Source: Parapristionchus giblindavisi (Eukaryota > Nematoda > Chromadorea > Rhabditida > Diplogasteridae). From it: DNA of 64,000 bases. Every line of letters starts with the position of its first letter. The first letter of the stretch is position 1. The stretch is taken from positions 992,001-1,056,000 of the forward strand of contig CALSFV010000005.1 of the NCBI GenBank assembly GCA_943737045.1, written 5' to 3'. The notes below the pieces were generated by a model, which did no database searches, was not told the DNA's origin, and was given only the letters and a program-made list of their open reading frames with translations. This document shows positions 46,101-58,122 of this stretch, one piece after another. The translations under genes and the position numbers were made by a program.

Positions 46101-47646
46101 CCTTTATATCGGTGACGAAACAGTACCAATTCTCTTCAGAATATGTAATGGCCAATTGTTCTTCTAGAAATTCATAATCCTGGAATAGATAATCAATGAA
46201 ATTGAAATCATTATGGGGCGGCTACAGTATTAGACAAACTTCTGTAAAGGCACACCACGAGCTAATTTAACTTTATGTTCTGACAATGCTATCTCGTAGA
46301 CAGCGAAAGCGAGAGAGCATTGCCAGAGTAGAGCTCAAGGTGGGCCCCCAAGTAGCGAAGAATGATCGCATCTGACTTCCATTAAGACAGTAAACGGGAC
46401 AAACCTTGAAAACCATCTTTGCATAAGCAATAGGAAAGCCAGTATTGGGATTACGAGCGGGAAAAATTCTGAATGGCTCGTTTAATATAATTGTGGTGTT
46501 CTGTTGGGCGACGCGCCCCGTATTGTACATTTTTTTAATTAAGAATTTATTTTTAATTGATTTTCATTTTTTTCAAATGGAGAAAAAAAAATTTTTAATC
46601 AAAATAAACCTCGATCGAATAGCTTCACACGTCATATTCAATTCTGGAGTCTCTATCAATTTGCGTCTTTGTTTGTAAAGATCGGCTCTATAATGTCGAG
46701 TAGGAAAAGGTTATATGGAGAAATTGACAACTCACGAATATATATCTCCATGAAGAAGCCTATCACAGTTCACATCAGCAACTTCTGGTCTTTTGGGAAA
46801 CGGCTAAATATATGAATAAATTGGTTTGCATGAAAAAACACTTCTAATAAGTGAAATAGTTTCGGGCTCAATTTTCCCTGTGTCAAACCACGTGGCGTGA
46901 GAAGACGATGTACGCCGCGGTGTTTGATGACTGCACCGCGGAGCCGTACGTCGAGAGTAAAAAAAGTGTGCCATCGCGTGGTTTCTTTCAGAAATAAGAA
47001 GTGGAATTACTTGTAGAATTTTGAGGAAGAAAAAATTATATAAGAGAGAATCAAAATAACGTTTCAAGCTTTTCCTCAATATATTATTAATTTTATAATT
47101 ATATTATATAGTGCTATTTATTACAGTGAGACAAAATACTTTATCCTAGTTTGTGTACAAAAGTGCACTTACTAGGATGTTCACTGATTTCTTATTCACA
47201 AATAAATCTAGCTGATTGCGGACTGTATCTGAATTACCTGAAAAGCAGACCATATAGCAAGCTGAATTAGCTACCTGGTTTATCCCGTCACGTAATGTCG
47301 CGCGACTACATTTTGTTTACGATGGTCATGTCTTTGGAAAATCCTCGGGTCCATATAGGCAATATATCATTTTTTTCGAATTTACGTGTCGGCCTAGGTT
47401 CGTAAGACGAATGTTGTCTATTTCAAGTACTCTTTTGAACCAAAAAAATATGCAGGATTTGAAACAAGGCAATTTGGTTCACGAGTGTTTTACTGGCTGT
47501 TTTTCATACAAATGAATCTCACATATAGCCATGAAGAAGACGAAAGCAGAAAAGCCCAAGATTATGAAAATACATAATTTGGGGAGACAGGACCGAGATT
47601 CCTTTGCTGCAGTATTCTGCTGCTCACCGATGAAGTCCCTTGACAT
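43196..47646 (-). CDS. core-2/I-branching beta-1,6-N-acetylglucosaminyltransferase family protein
   Basis: Eighteen exons on the minus strand, 480 residues: 47646-47523, 47237-47173, 46803-46736, 46687-46610, 46468-46405, 46179-46102, 45953-45860, 45815-45736, 45683-45598, 45373-45297, 45247-45192, 45029-44964, 44644-44565, 44276-44223, 44168-44115, 43887-43815, 43624-43505, 43321-43196. Type II topology: membrane segment at ~23-41, then a Golgi-luminal catalytic domain. Family blocks in order: CDRLLHGD, FPIAYAKMVFKDYEFLE, YCFVTDIK, SSCLPNVVLANV, GHYGNDASVDCL, LLQNHDIMIK, GKGNVQASLSR, YGKDEVFLQTL, EEIGMPASY, CKSGMERHGICVLGVEELP. This is the nematode-expanded core-2/I-branching (Branch) family, which adds beta-1,6-GlcNAc to O-glycan cores. 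The luminal cysteines look conserved. Exon 15's acceptor (AAATTGAAG) is weak; I chose it because it restores frame and the Trp motif. The C-terminus is an odd Asn-Thr-Tyr-rich tail. Confidence 0.88.
44379..44442 (-). pseudogene. tRNA-like sequence (SINE-like) in an intron
   Basis: On the minus strand there is a canonical A box (TAGCGCAGCGGTGAAAGC) and an excellent B box (GCGGGTTCGAATCC) at tRNA spacing. The T stem and acceptor stem do not close, so it is a tRNA pseudogene or SINE head. It lies in the intron between exons 13 and 14 of the core-2 gene. Confidence 0.5.
44726..44806. repeat. 81-bp hairpin with CACTACTCTAGAACACCGGACCAG arms
   Basis: Two perfect 24-base inverted arms around a 33-base loop, in an intron of the core-2 gene. 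Probably a tiny foldback element. Confidence 0.8.
45403..45512. mobile_element. 110-bp palindromic MITE, copy 6
   Basis: Starts AAAGCACACCCCAAGC, with arms GACAATACTCCC and GCGAAAGAGTGTTGCC and a degenerate right end. It lies in an intron of the core-2 gene. Confidence 0.7.
46247..46345. mobile_element. 110-bp palindromic MITE, copy 7
   Basis: Starts AAGGCACACCACGAGCTAAT, with arms GACAATGCTATCTCG and CGAGAGAGCATTGCC. It lies in an intron of the core-2 gene. Confidence 0.75.
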
Positions 47647-49720
47647 CTTAAGGTCTAGCTCTCATTGTTAGCTCTCTTAAATCTAAAGCAGCTTAAGAGC
47701 TTCAGATCTTAAGATCATGTGACCTTAAGAGCTTCGGGCATTGAGGTCTTAAGAACACTCACATGACGTAGTAGTTAGCCACTGAGATGTAAGAATGAAC
47801 CGAAGGAGAGAATCTCGAACCCTTCAATGAGGATAATTATTAAAAGTACAAGTTAAAAGTGCATGCACTTTGAATGTAAAAACTATTAGAATATAAAATT
47901 AGTTAGCTCCATTGTGTTTCGGCCGCTACATCTATCAATTTAATGTAATTTGCAAATCATTTGATGTGGAGTATAAACTAATCACCAACCATCATTCTGA
48001 TCATCATTCTGATGATTCATTAATGATTGACACAATGAACGATTTGTTATGCATTTGCATTCTCTGTATTCTCGAAATCGATTGAAAATGTACAAGAATA
48101 AGCTTGCACACGCTTTAAAAATAAAATTTTAAAATGTATTGGCTAGCAAATAATGTGGTATGTTAAAGGGAGTCTGCCAAGCAAGTCAAGTTGAGGTCGT
48201 ATAACTTAACTTATCTGCGACCGAGTGATCTGTAGACTTCCTATTTTTATCGGCCTTGGCTGGACATGATCCTTGCATATCGGAACGATTTATTGTTACA
48301 GTTGTTTGAAAAACTAGTTAGCATAAGAATAAATGATATTGAAGAGAAATTTTTTAATTTTTGATTGGCAGTCTCCCTTTAACAACTGCATGGCCATTCA
48401 TTGATCAATAGTGTCAGTAACACTCAATCTATTATTTAGCACGTACAGCGATGAGCATCGTACGCAAGGATACGTAATTACAATTTATTCATATATCTAG
48501 CTCCTGCGTTTTTGGTCATACAGAATAATCGTTTCATATTGGGGACAATGATTAATCATGGAGACGAACATATACAATGTGGGAGATAATTCATAACCAG
48601 AACGATGTAAGGAAAGGAATTGAGGAAAAAAGGAAAAAAATTAAAATAATAATTTTAAAAAAAATATCAAGTATATCCGTTCTATGTGCTGATAAGATAA
48701 ATGTAAGGCCTACTCCAGGAGCCCAGATTGAGGTCGGAGCTACACTATGGTCAACGAGTGACTATTCTTTGATCTAATTCGACCCTAACGTAACGTCCTT
48801 GATATCGGCTACTTTAGTAGTACCAAATGTAATTGCGTGTTATTATTGTAAGTCGAGTTCATAAAATCGTTCATTCATCGTATTTTAATACGAAAAAAAC
48901 ACATGATGAGTTTACAGGAAAACATTTACATGACAATGCATGATAGGTACGGAGGGTATATTCAACGAGTAAGGCAACTAGTATGGTATAAAGTGGTGGT
49001 TGTTCAAAAGGCACTACCTAATTGGAACATCGGTTTTGGATCAAAGACGTTTTGGAACTTTCCCTGCGAAACTTTACCTCCTAAAGGATGTTGCAATCTT
49101 TTTAACAGTGAAAGTTCAAAAATGTCCCGTTCCAAAACGTTCCAAAGGGGGGAGGGGCATTGTTGTTCATAAAAGGGGCTACGGTACTTTATTCGAGGCA
49201 ATGTGGCATCGCTAACCGGAGACATACATCATATATATGGTCTATTGGGGGTGTCATATTGTAGCAGTGGATAATGAGCAAAACAGGAAGAAAATTGGGA
49301 ATTCGGGGACGAAAATGGCTTGGAATCAACCAGAAAAAAACACACGAGTAAAATCAATCAATAATTGAGAAAGAGAAGTTGCTGCAACGAGAAGGCCAGT
49401 AGAGGAAACCTTTGGAAGAAATATAGTGAATTACTAGGCGCGAGTGATCTAGAAGAGGTCGGGAACGAACAAATCAATAAAGGGGCGGGGTCAGAAAGAG
49501 AAAAAAGAGGGGATACCGCGTTGAAACACAAGAGATGGAGTGAATATATTGATCGACAGAGAAGAAGAGGTCAAGGTTGAGGGATTACTGTATATTATGC
49601 AAGAACAGAGAATGGATGATAATCTACGACGTGTCTGCTTGCTTCATCATCAATGAGGGGCGAGAAAGATCAAGGATCAAAGGGCCTGGTCTCCTAATAG
49701 ATTGGGGCGTGGGCGTCCAA
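47647..49720. other. intergenic region between core-2 gene start and nud-2 3' end
   Basis: Both genes are on the minus strand, so this is the promoter region of the core-2 gene and the 3' flank of nud-2. It contains TTAAG-rich sequence (47645-47760), a TTAA-type MITE (48161-48384) and a block with CGTTTTGGAAC/GTTCCAAAACG motifs (49040-49150) that recurs loosely at 50120-50230 in the last nud-2 intron. No coding exon is supported. Confidence 0.55.
48161..48384. mobile_element. 224-bp MITE with TTAA-AGGGAG ends
   Basis: The ends TGTTAAAGGGAGTCTGCCAA and TTGGCAGTCTCCCTTTAACA are inverted with one mismatch. TTAA at both edges would suit a piggyBac-type MITE. Confidence 0.75.
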
Positions 49721-52700
49721 TCAGCGCGGAGTCGACTTGAGTGTCGTGAGAATATTCTCGACGCGATCAACACGAACGAGCAGATCCTTGACGATTCGAT
49801 TGATGGAATGAGTGAAGCCAGAGGTTGGCTTGCGAATCGCCTGAAATCAATCAATAAATCAATAATATACTCGACATCAATCAATATTGTTCACATTTTA
49901 CAGTATACAAAAGCACTTGGCTTATCTGGTTTGTATCTGTGACAAAGAGAAAGAAAAGGTAAATATAGTCGATTGGGGTTCGGCACTACCTCATTGTCTT
50001 CTCATTATATTTAATGGAACAAATATTTAAAAAATAAAGAAATAGTTGAGGTCCATTAGTTGAGGTCATTAACCAAATCAGCAAATCAATTTAATCACGA
50101 TATGTATGCCGTGAGGTTCTGGATTCGGCACGACCACATTTTGGAACACCCTGCTTTGAAATCGAGACGTTTTGGATAGGCACATTTTGGAACATTTGCG
50201 CCTGTTCCAAACAAAATATTTTAAAAATTGTTTACAACGGACGTTCCGCAATGGGGCAATACCGGGTGGGTGGCAGTGCATCCTCCACGAATCAGCGAAC
50301 CATGGACCGTAGGTCGCACAAAAACAGTCTCTACTAATAACTAATTTTGATTCACTAACATCTAATTTGATCAGTAGATTTACATGTTTAACTATGAGAT
50401 AGTTCTATTTTAATAGGTCGCACACAAAGAGACGTTACCTCCTTGGACGGGTCTTCAGGGACGACGGAAGTGTGCTCCGAGGGCGGGCCATTGGACACCG
50501 GTGTAGGCGGGAGAGGATGATGGTATACGGTAGACGATGGATCAACATGATCACCAGCGGGAGATGATGAGGTGCAGGGGTGGACGTCGTCAACCTGATA
50601 AAGGATGTTATTGATTGATTGATGGAATCAAATTTCCTTCGATTATTTTTCTGGCGGGCCAAAGATTATTAGTTAGACCAGGAAACGGTTGAGAAAGAAA
50701 GTAAATTTATCGATTTGTACTTTGCATCCTACAGTAATCTCTACCATAGCCCCTACTGTAATCGCTACAGTAACCCTACAATACAGAAATCTCTACCATA
50801 ATATATACAGTAACCCCTGTAGTACCTCCATATGAGAGTCATCCATGATCATCATCGACGCAAACGCCTTCCTCTCCGCTTCCGGCGTCTCATCGGGCTG
50901 AAATCGTCAAGGTTACGGTATAATCAGGTATACGGTATGATATATAATACTCCACGATTATCGATTGTACTTAGTCGGAGGAGGGATTATTGATTGAATA
51001 ATATTAATCTGATTAATCTGCTCACTACCGTGTGTTCCACAACGACGTTACGATCCATTCGAATCGGTTCCACGGCCACACGCGGACGCTCCGAACGCAT
51101 CTCCTCCCTGAATTATCCATTTTGTCCATTTCAAATTCAAATTCATTTATCATATCAGACTTAAGTAAGATGAGTAATGATGCGAATAGCATCATCCATA
51201 GGCTTTTTTTCGATTAGTCAATCGATATTTTTGCTCACTGCAACCGCTTTTTTCATTGGAAATTTGTACTACAGCAAGCAATCTATTAGACTAATTTTTG
51301 CTGACTGTGGGATTGGTCGCTCACCTCATTCTAGCCGTATTCTCTGCTTGGTAGTGTTGCTCTGCCAGTTCAGACTCGAGAATGGCCGCACGCTCGATCG
51401 TCTGCTCGAGGTTCCTGCAACGAAGAGTGTTTATAGTGTTGGACACTTCTTACGATAACAAGATCATCCCCCATTTTACAAACGCCCATTCATATCTGCG
51501 CTAGCTTACATTTAAATAAAAATGAAATTACACTTTGACAATATCAAGAGATCAAAGATCAACAATCGTACTTGGTGAGATCCTCGAGCATCTGTTCATG
51601 GTATCGTTCTCGTCGTTCCAGATCATCGTTGGACTGTTCGAGTACGCGAATACGGGCACGGGCGCTCTCGAGACCGGAACGGACTGATGCCAACTGAATA
51701 GCGTGATCAGTCATGGTCGATGTGAATATACCCGACGTTTCGGGTGCGTGTATTGAGTGTCAACATTTTGAGACATAAAGAAGAAAAAATAATAATAATT
51801 AAATAACTAAACAAATCAATAATCAATAAACACTCTACCGTACCTCGTTCCTGAGCGTCTCCTCAAGTGCCGACGCTTCCCGAATGTCTGTATCGTATCG
51901 AGTCTGAAAGAATATTGATTGATTGAACATATTGATGATCAGGTTACGGTAGCCAAAATCAATAATTCCATCAGTGTACTGTAATCACTGTGTAGACCGA
52001 GCACAAAGGTGTTCATTTGAAAAAATACACTACTATAACTAATTAAACCACAGTACTCTTAATCAATAACTAATCATACCGTAATCCGGGAAAGATCGTT
52101 CCTCAATCGTTCTCGTTCACTCTTCAGCGAGCGAGTCTCTTTCTGCGACTCTTCCAGCTCCTTCTCCAGCATCTAAAAAACATTTTTAATAAAGAAATCC
52201 AATCAATAATTAATAATCAATAACGCAATCAATCAATCAATCAATCAATATTCAATCCCCATGTCTCACCGATTCGCCTTGGCGACGGACATCCTTCAAA
52301 AAGACTTACCTATCAGATATATCCCATCAATTAAAGGAATACATTATTAGGATTATACTTGAGTACATTTGCATGTTTAACTATTACATATTTCGCTTAT
52401 AATTATATTCTATACATCTATCGATAAATGAATGTTCAATCAATCGATCAATAGATCAATCAATCAATACCTGTTCCATCTCCAGACTGCTCGATTTGTA
52501 ATCATCAAATTCCTCTGCCAGCGTCTCGTAGCGCTCCTGGAAATGAGTACGTTAATTACGATTAAAAATTAAATGTAAATTGAGAGAGCACTTCTGTATT
52601 TGCTGTCGCACCTTTCATGGGTGTATCAAATAAATAAATAAATAAAGAGTAAATAGCAATAGCAAAAGAATAGAGAAAAAAGAAACAAGAACACGACTAC

Positions 52701-52997
52701 CCATTCTCTGATACAACATTAATTGATTTATCGATGCCATGAACCAGACGAAACAATACCAAAAATAATATTGAATCAATGATACTATATATATCTGGGT
52801 AGGGTTCTGAGAAACGATAGGCGGTGAAAGGAACATGTTAGAAAGAGATCAATAAATGAAGATCCAATCAACCAATAATCAATCAATAATTCATAATCTA
52901 CCTTGTAAGCGAGAAGATGTTCCACCAGACGTTCGTTGCTCAACGTCGACAACGTCTCCGTCGTGAAGGCCGCCAGTCCATCGTCGATACGTGTCAT
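49721..52997 (-). CDS. nud-2: NUD-2/NDE1-family coiled-coil dynein regulator
   Basis: Ten exons on the minus strand, 317 residues: 52997-52902, 52536-52471, 52172-52080, 51903-51844, 51693-51572, 51414-51325, 51107-51029, 50897-50826, 50594-50439, 49840-49721. Residues ~15-185 are a long heptad-type coiled coil. It includes the LRNDL, VRSGLESARARIRVLEQSND and LEQTIERAAILESELAE segments, which match NDE1/NDEL1, where the paired block LEQ-NDDLER...QAIERNAFLESELDE binds LIS1. The middle (~200-278) is acidic/Pro/Ser-rich and unstructured, and the C-terminus (INRIVKDLLVRVDRVENIL) is a second helix. The family links LIS1 to cytoplasmic dynein in nuclear migration and spindle positioning. The start follows CTACAGT, a probable trans-splice acceptor. 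Introns are rich in TCAA repeats. Confidence 0.9.
52210..52250. repeat. TCAA tetranucleotide run in a nud-2 intron
   Basis: Several consecutive AATC/TCAA units lie between exons 2 and 3 of nud-2. Similar shorter runs are in neighbouring introns. Confidence 0.8.
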
Positions 52998-54163
52998 ACT
53001 GTAGGCTTGAGTTACGGTGGTCGGGTTCGAGAAGGAATACGGTAGGCACTTGGATCACGGGGTAGATCGCGGTTATCTGCAATGAGCCAATCGATAAAAC
53101 GGTTCAAACTTTTAGCGCCAACAAAAGGGGACAACCAACATCACCAGTGATGCACATGTAATGCACTGAACTAATTTATGCAGTGGCATAATTAAATCAA
53201 TTTCATCGATAATAACAACTTGTAAGTACATAATAGATCAAGCAAATGCAACTAGAAAGACTGTGGTGATGCCGATTTAACGTACACATTGAATCTACTC
53301 TATTTCTCTCCTCTCCCTCTCTTCTCTCTCTCAATATTTCTTTCATACCACTGATTGCACATCTGCCGACCGAGAGCCTTGCAGCATATATAACAATGCA
53401 CTCCATTCTCTCATTCATTCACTGTCGAGAGAAAGATTTCTTCTCTTTTTTTGCGATTCTCGATCAAACAATTGAAAGAGATACAGACGCAGGAAATATC
53501 GATTAAACGGAGACAAAGAAACATCTGCTTGCGAGAGTCACACAGTGAGTGTGCCACCATCTCTCATTTCATACATAAGTAAATTCATTTAATAGTTAAA
53601 GGGGGATTAAAATAATACACATGGATCTAATAGTAAGTGAACAAGAAGCCATTGCCTCTATTCAATAATAATCACGAGAAACCCGCACGAATCGCGTTTC
53701 GCCAAACTAATTAATCAGAAGACAGCCTTCACTTGCAATTAGTTTGTGAACCAAACGAGAAAAACAATCAACCACCGATATAGCTATCAAACTTCACTTG
53801 GTCTAGAGAGAGCTAATCAGTATAATATTATACAAAGGCACGCGTGAAACAGAAATCGGACGCATGTATGTAATTAATGGGACCAGCAAGCCATTTTGGA
53901 CCGTGGAATGTCTTTTCAGAGCTCGCCCATGCATGATTCAACGCCAAAGACAACACTGTTTAGCCACACAAAGACTTACAACTTTTATTTTCAATCGAAC
54001 TAGTCAATAATTCACGTAAATGAGAGTAGAAGGGAGAAAGAAACAAGAGATGAAGATGATGAGGATGAAGACGGGGATGGAAAGGTGATATCCCCACCCC
54101 CAAACGTTATCTTCGCTCTTTCTCCTTTCTCTTCTCTCTCTCTCTCTCTCTCTCTCTAAGTCT

Positions 54164-54194
<31 letters not shown>

Positions 54195-54573
54195 CCCCAA
54201 ATATCATCGCAATCAGTTCAAGGCCATCATACATGCCTCAGGGGCCAGCGGCCCAACCGAGCGAAAACCGAAAACGAAAGCGCACACAAACACAGAAATG
54301 ATACAAATGATCATCATTAATACACCGATGGGCACTTCCCTATTACACGACGATTTGTTTGCTGAATTAAGAACCGTCGCCTCACTCGTCAAGCCTCAGG
54401 CGTGTGTACAGGCGACGTTTCCCAAACCGCGCATTCCAGCACACATACTGTTAGTAGGGTAGCAGAGACTTATGGTCAGTTCTTATTGGTAGGGGAACAG
54501 AGTCTTCCAATTAGCGTACACTCAAAGGATAGTAGTAGCAAATCACATCTGGCGCGCTTCGTGGATTCAGGCC

Positions 54574-54765
54574 ATAGGTGGGCGCGTGAAAACGAATTAT
54601 TTTTGCACACAGCCTTGCCTCCCCTTGCGGGGCCTTGCGCATAGCTTTGCCTCGCAAAAAAATGTAAAATTTCCAGTCAAATCTGCAAAAAATCACCATG
54701 CGCTTAGCCTTTCCTTACACTTCCCCGGTTTGCGAACAGCCTTTCCCCCAGCGTGCCCACCTATG
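54574..54765. mobile_element. 192-bp hAT-like MITE with 8-bp target duplication
   Basis: The termini CATAGGTGGGC/GCCCACCTATG are flanked by the identical octamer ATTCAGGC (54566-54573 and 54766-54773). No coding capacity. Confidence 0.88.
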
Positions 54766-55391
54766 ATTCAGGCTAGGCAAAGTTTCCGATTGAAATAGTG
54801 TGCGCGTTACATCTGCTAAGATCACACCTCTGCCTCTCTAACACCCTGCTCCCTCTCCAATCGCTGCTCTCTCTCTCATCACTCTGCTTCGCTAGCACTC
54901 TCTCACTCCGCCTCTATCTCTCGCTTCATAGTAGTAGTGGCGTAATCTACTATACTGGATCGATTCAAGTGCTTAGATCATCATCGTGAGGGTGGTGGTG
55001 CGTGGTGTAATATTCACGCTATTCCCTCCCCTCTCTATATCTCTAATTGAACGAACGACTCTCTGAAGGATCATATGGCACGAGGATGTAAGGCTATATG
55101 AGTGACACGAGAGAACGACACAAATTAGAGAGATTATATGAATTTTATTGTAAGGCTACAAGAGCTCGCTTTGGAGCTCCACCAAGCTCCGCCGAGTTAA
55201 AACAAAGGAATTTGCAACAAATAGAGAGTGAAAAACCTCACCTGACCAATCAAACAGCAGCAATCCAATCAAGAGTGATGACGATCTGCGATCGATTATC
55301 GATTGATTGTTCCCTAAAAGAAACAGAGGAATTATCGATTGATCCGGATCGATAAAGGGGGGATTTAACACATTGAACAAGGGAAAAAAGT

Positions 55392-55972
55392 GAGAGACCA
55401 CGCAAAGTGAGAGAGAGAGAGTGAGACAGTGAGAGTGATTCTATTCTTGGCATTGTGCCAGCAAACGAGGAAATGAGACGACACATGGCATATCTATTGG
55501 AGGGATGAATAAGAGGATGATTAAGAAGGGGACGAGAGAGCGAGAGTGAGGAGAGAGTGGTAGAGAAAGAGAGACAGGGAGAGTGTGTAAGAGAGCGAGA
55601 GACAGACGACGATAGAGACAAGAGTGCAATCTAATAAAATTAGAATCTACAAAGGGAGAGGGAGAGAGGGAGGGGGAGGGAGAGTGAGAGAGGGAGAGAG
55701 AGAATTGAGAAAGAGTACGAGGGATTATAATAAGAAGTAAAAGAAGAAGAAGAGAAAGAAGGGGAGGTCTTGCGATGACAGAAACGAGAAATGATTAATG
55801 GATATGATTGAATGAGCGATGGGGGAAAGGGAGGGGAGAGAGAAGGAGAGGGAGAGGGGGAGGGGGAGGGGAAGGAGAGGGAGATTGAGGGAGGGGAGAG
55901 GGAGAGAGAGGGAGGGGAGAGGAAGAGGGAGGGAAAAGGAGAGGGAGAGGGAGAAAGTGGACAGAGTGGGGA
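55392..55972. repeat. long polypurine region (GAGAGA/GGGAGA)
   Basis: Mostly A/G on the plus strand for about 580 bases. The densest part is 55812-55972, made of GGGAGA/GGGGGA units. Confidence 0.9.
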
Positions 55973-58030
55973 GACGGCTTGTTCATGTGTTCAGCAATGA
56001 GATGAACACTAATAATAAGATCAAGGAGAAGAGATGACTTTTACATAGCATGAAATTCAATATTTTCAGGCCCAGAATATTGTACGGAATAATGAAATCA
56101 TGTTACCGCTTAACGAAGCACTATAATGAGATATTGCCCCGAGGGAGAGGTTAAGAGATAGAGAGAGGGAGGTTGATATAAGGAGAGAACGACAGATATC
56201 CTCGATAGGAAATGGATAGGTCTCAGAACGTACGCCTCATCTCACTCACACACTACCCACCACCATGTGTTGTTTGCATATGCAGACGTAGGCCATAATA
56301 GTTGTAGAGACAGATATAGAGTGTGGAATTCGAAGAGACACAGACATACAGACAGACACATACATATGATTGGAAGACGGGACTGACAGACTTTTGAGAA
56401 CGACAAAGATAGATATTCTGGACAAACACGCATACAAAAAGGTATATGACATGATAAGATTCATGGGTCTATAATTCTCCTGGAATTCACTGGAACTTTA
56501 TGATCGATCGATCAATCAATATTCCAGAACTGTGTGCAACCGACCATACACCACATCAACAACAATCTATCATTCTCTCTGTACAATAACACTGATACGA
56601 TCACTTGTAGATTGAATACGGAATACACTATGATATACACAGAGCGTTTCGAGAGCCGTGGTAGAGAAAAAGGTCTATCGAAAAAAGAGCGAAAGGACGC
56701 GCAAAGCAATTTTTTGGCATTTTACAAAGATTTCAATGATCTCGCTGTGTTGAAGAAACGGTGTGTATAATGTGCAATATACACAATGTGCTCAGATTAA
56801 TCAATGAATTTTAAACATAAATGCATAGATTGGGATAAACCCAAATGATTCACGGCATCTTATCAACATGCCAATCATAGGTGTGACACACCGAACTGCG
56901 CCAATGTAAATACACACACTATCCCATTCAACACATACACATACTATCAACAATTCGTACGAAACTGCCGATAGTCAATAATAGTCAATAAGTGTACGAG
57001 TGGAACAACAAACATAACTCACACCCAATCAGATCAATCAATCATCGTACCCAAATACGGATTCAAATTCTCTTGCTTGAACATGAAACCAATCCAGATC
57101 ACCAGGCCCAGTCATTTCTCTCCTTATCAGAGTAGAGAATCAAAGATCAAAGATCACTTCGATCATAATCTCCAGTCCCGGATCCATTCGGATCAAAACA
57201 CATCCACATTCCACATAGGCGTGTGGGTGAGTGGGATCGACAGGATCGGAGAGAGAATGGTGTAAGGGAGGAGATGTGGAATAAACACACAGAGAGACAT
57301 GGAAGAATGAGGAGAGATGGCTTATGGCCACACTCTCCTACTCTCCATCTACATTGTCGACATTCTTCCACTTTCACCTCCTCCTCCCTCCTGATCCCCT
57401 CACTTCCCATACAAATCCGTGACCCACCACGAGACACTGGTGAGAGTAGACAACTTCTCTGCACACACAAGGGAATGACGGGGGCTTAGTTATGGTTGGA
57501 GAGTGGAGTAACCCCACCGTGAATGGAGTGAAAAGGAGAGAAGAAAGTGAAGGTGTAATCTTATCTGTGCAGCTCTACCGAGATTCAGGCGGTCAGAAAT
57601 GCAAAGATCACTGGAGTCCCAGTTTAACTTTCGAAAGAACGCACTGATAAATCACAAATGTTGCAGTGGGTATGAATGTAATTGTCATGAAGAGAGGGAG
57701 ATAATAAGTATAAGAGAATACAGGTAGATAAAAAAATCCTCTAGCTTCACAAATCATAATCAATACCTGATAGTCAAACAACTTCATGATCTTTAATCAA
57801 TAAACTCCCCATGATCAGTAGCAATTTTGTTCGCCAAAGATCACAGATCCAGTATTATCACAGAAAAAAGAGACAATTGCATTATCAGATTAAGCAGTTG
57901 TAAATAGTCAGCGAAAACGTTGCAAGAGCGATTGAATGAGTGACCAAATGGACGGAATAGACCGCAAGAGACGATGGACATGAGTGATAGAGAGAGACAA
58001 TTCCTTCACTTCTTATCACCTCTCTACCTC

Positions 58031-58031
<1 letters not shown>

Positions 58032-58121
<90 letters not shown>
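58032..58121. repeat. CT dinucleotide microsatellite
   Basis: Roughly 45 uninterrupted CT units, the longest perfect simple repeat in the window. Confidence 0.98.

Positions 58122-58122
<1 letters not shown>

Noticed and set aside
49365..49580. 71-residue basic frame downstream of nud-2
   Set aside because: On the opposite strand to nud-2, with no splice signals, domain or conserved-looking motif.
55812..56037. Glu/Arg/Gly frames and, elsewhere, Ser/Leu frames
   Set aside because: Translations of GGGAGA or CTCTCC low-complexity DNA, open in several frames for compositional reasons.
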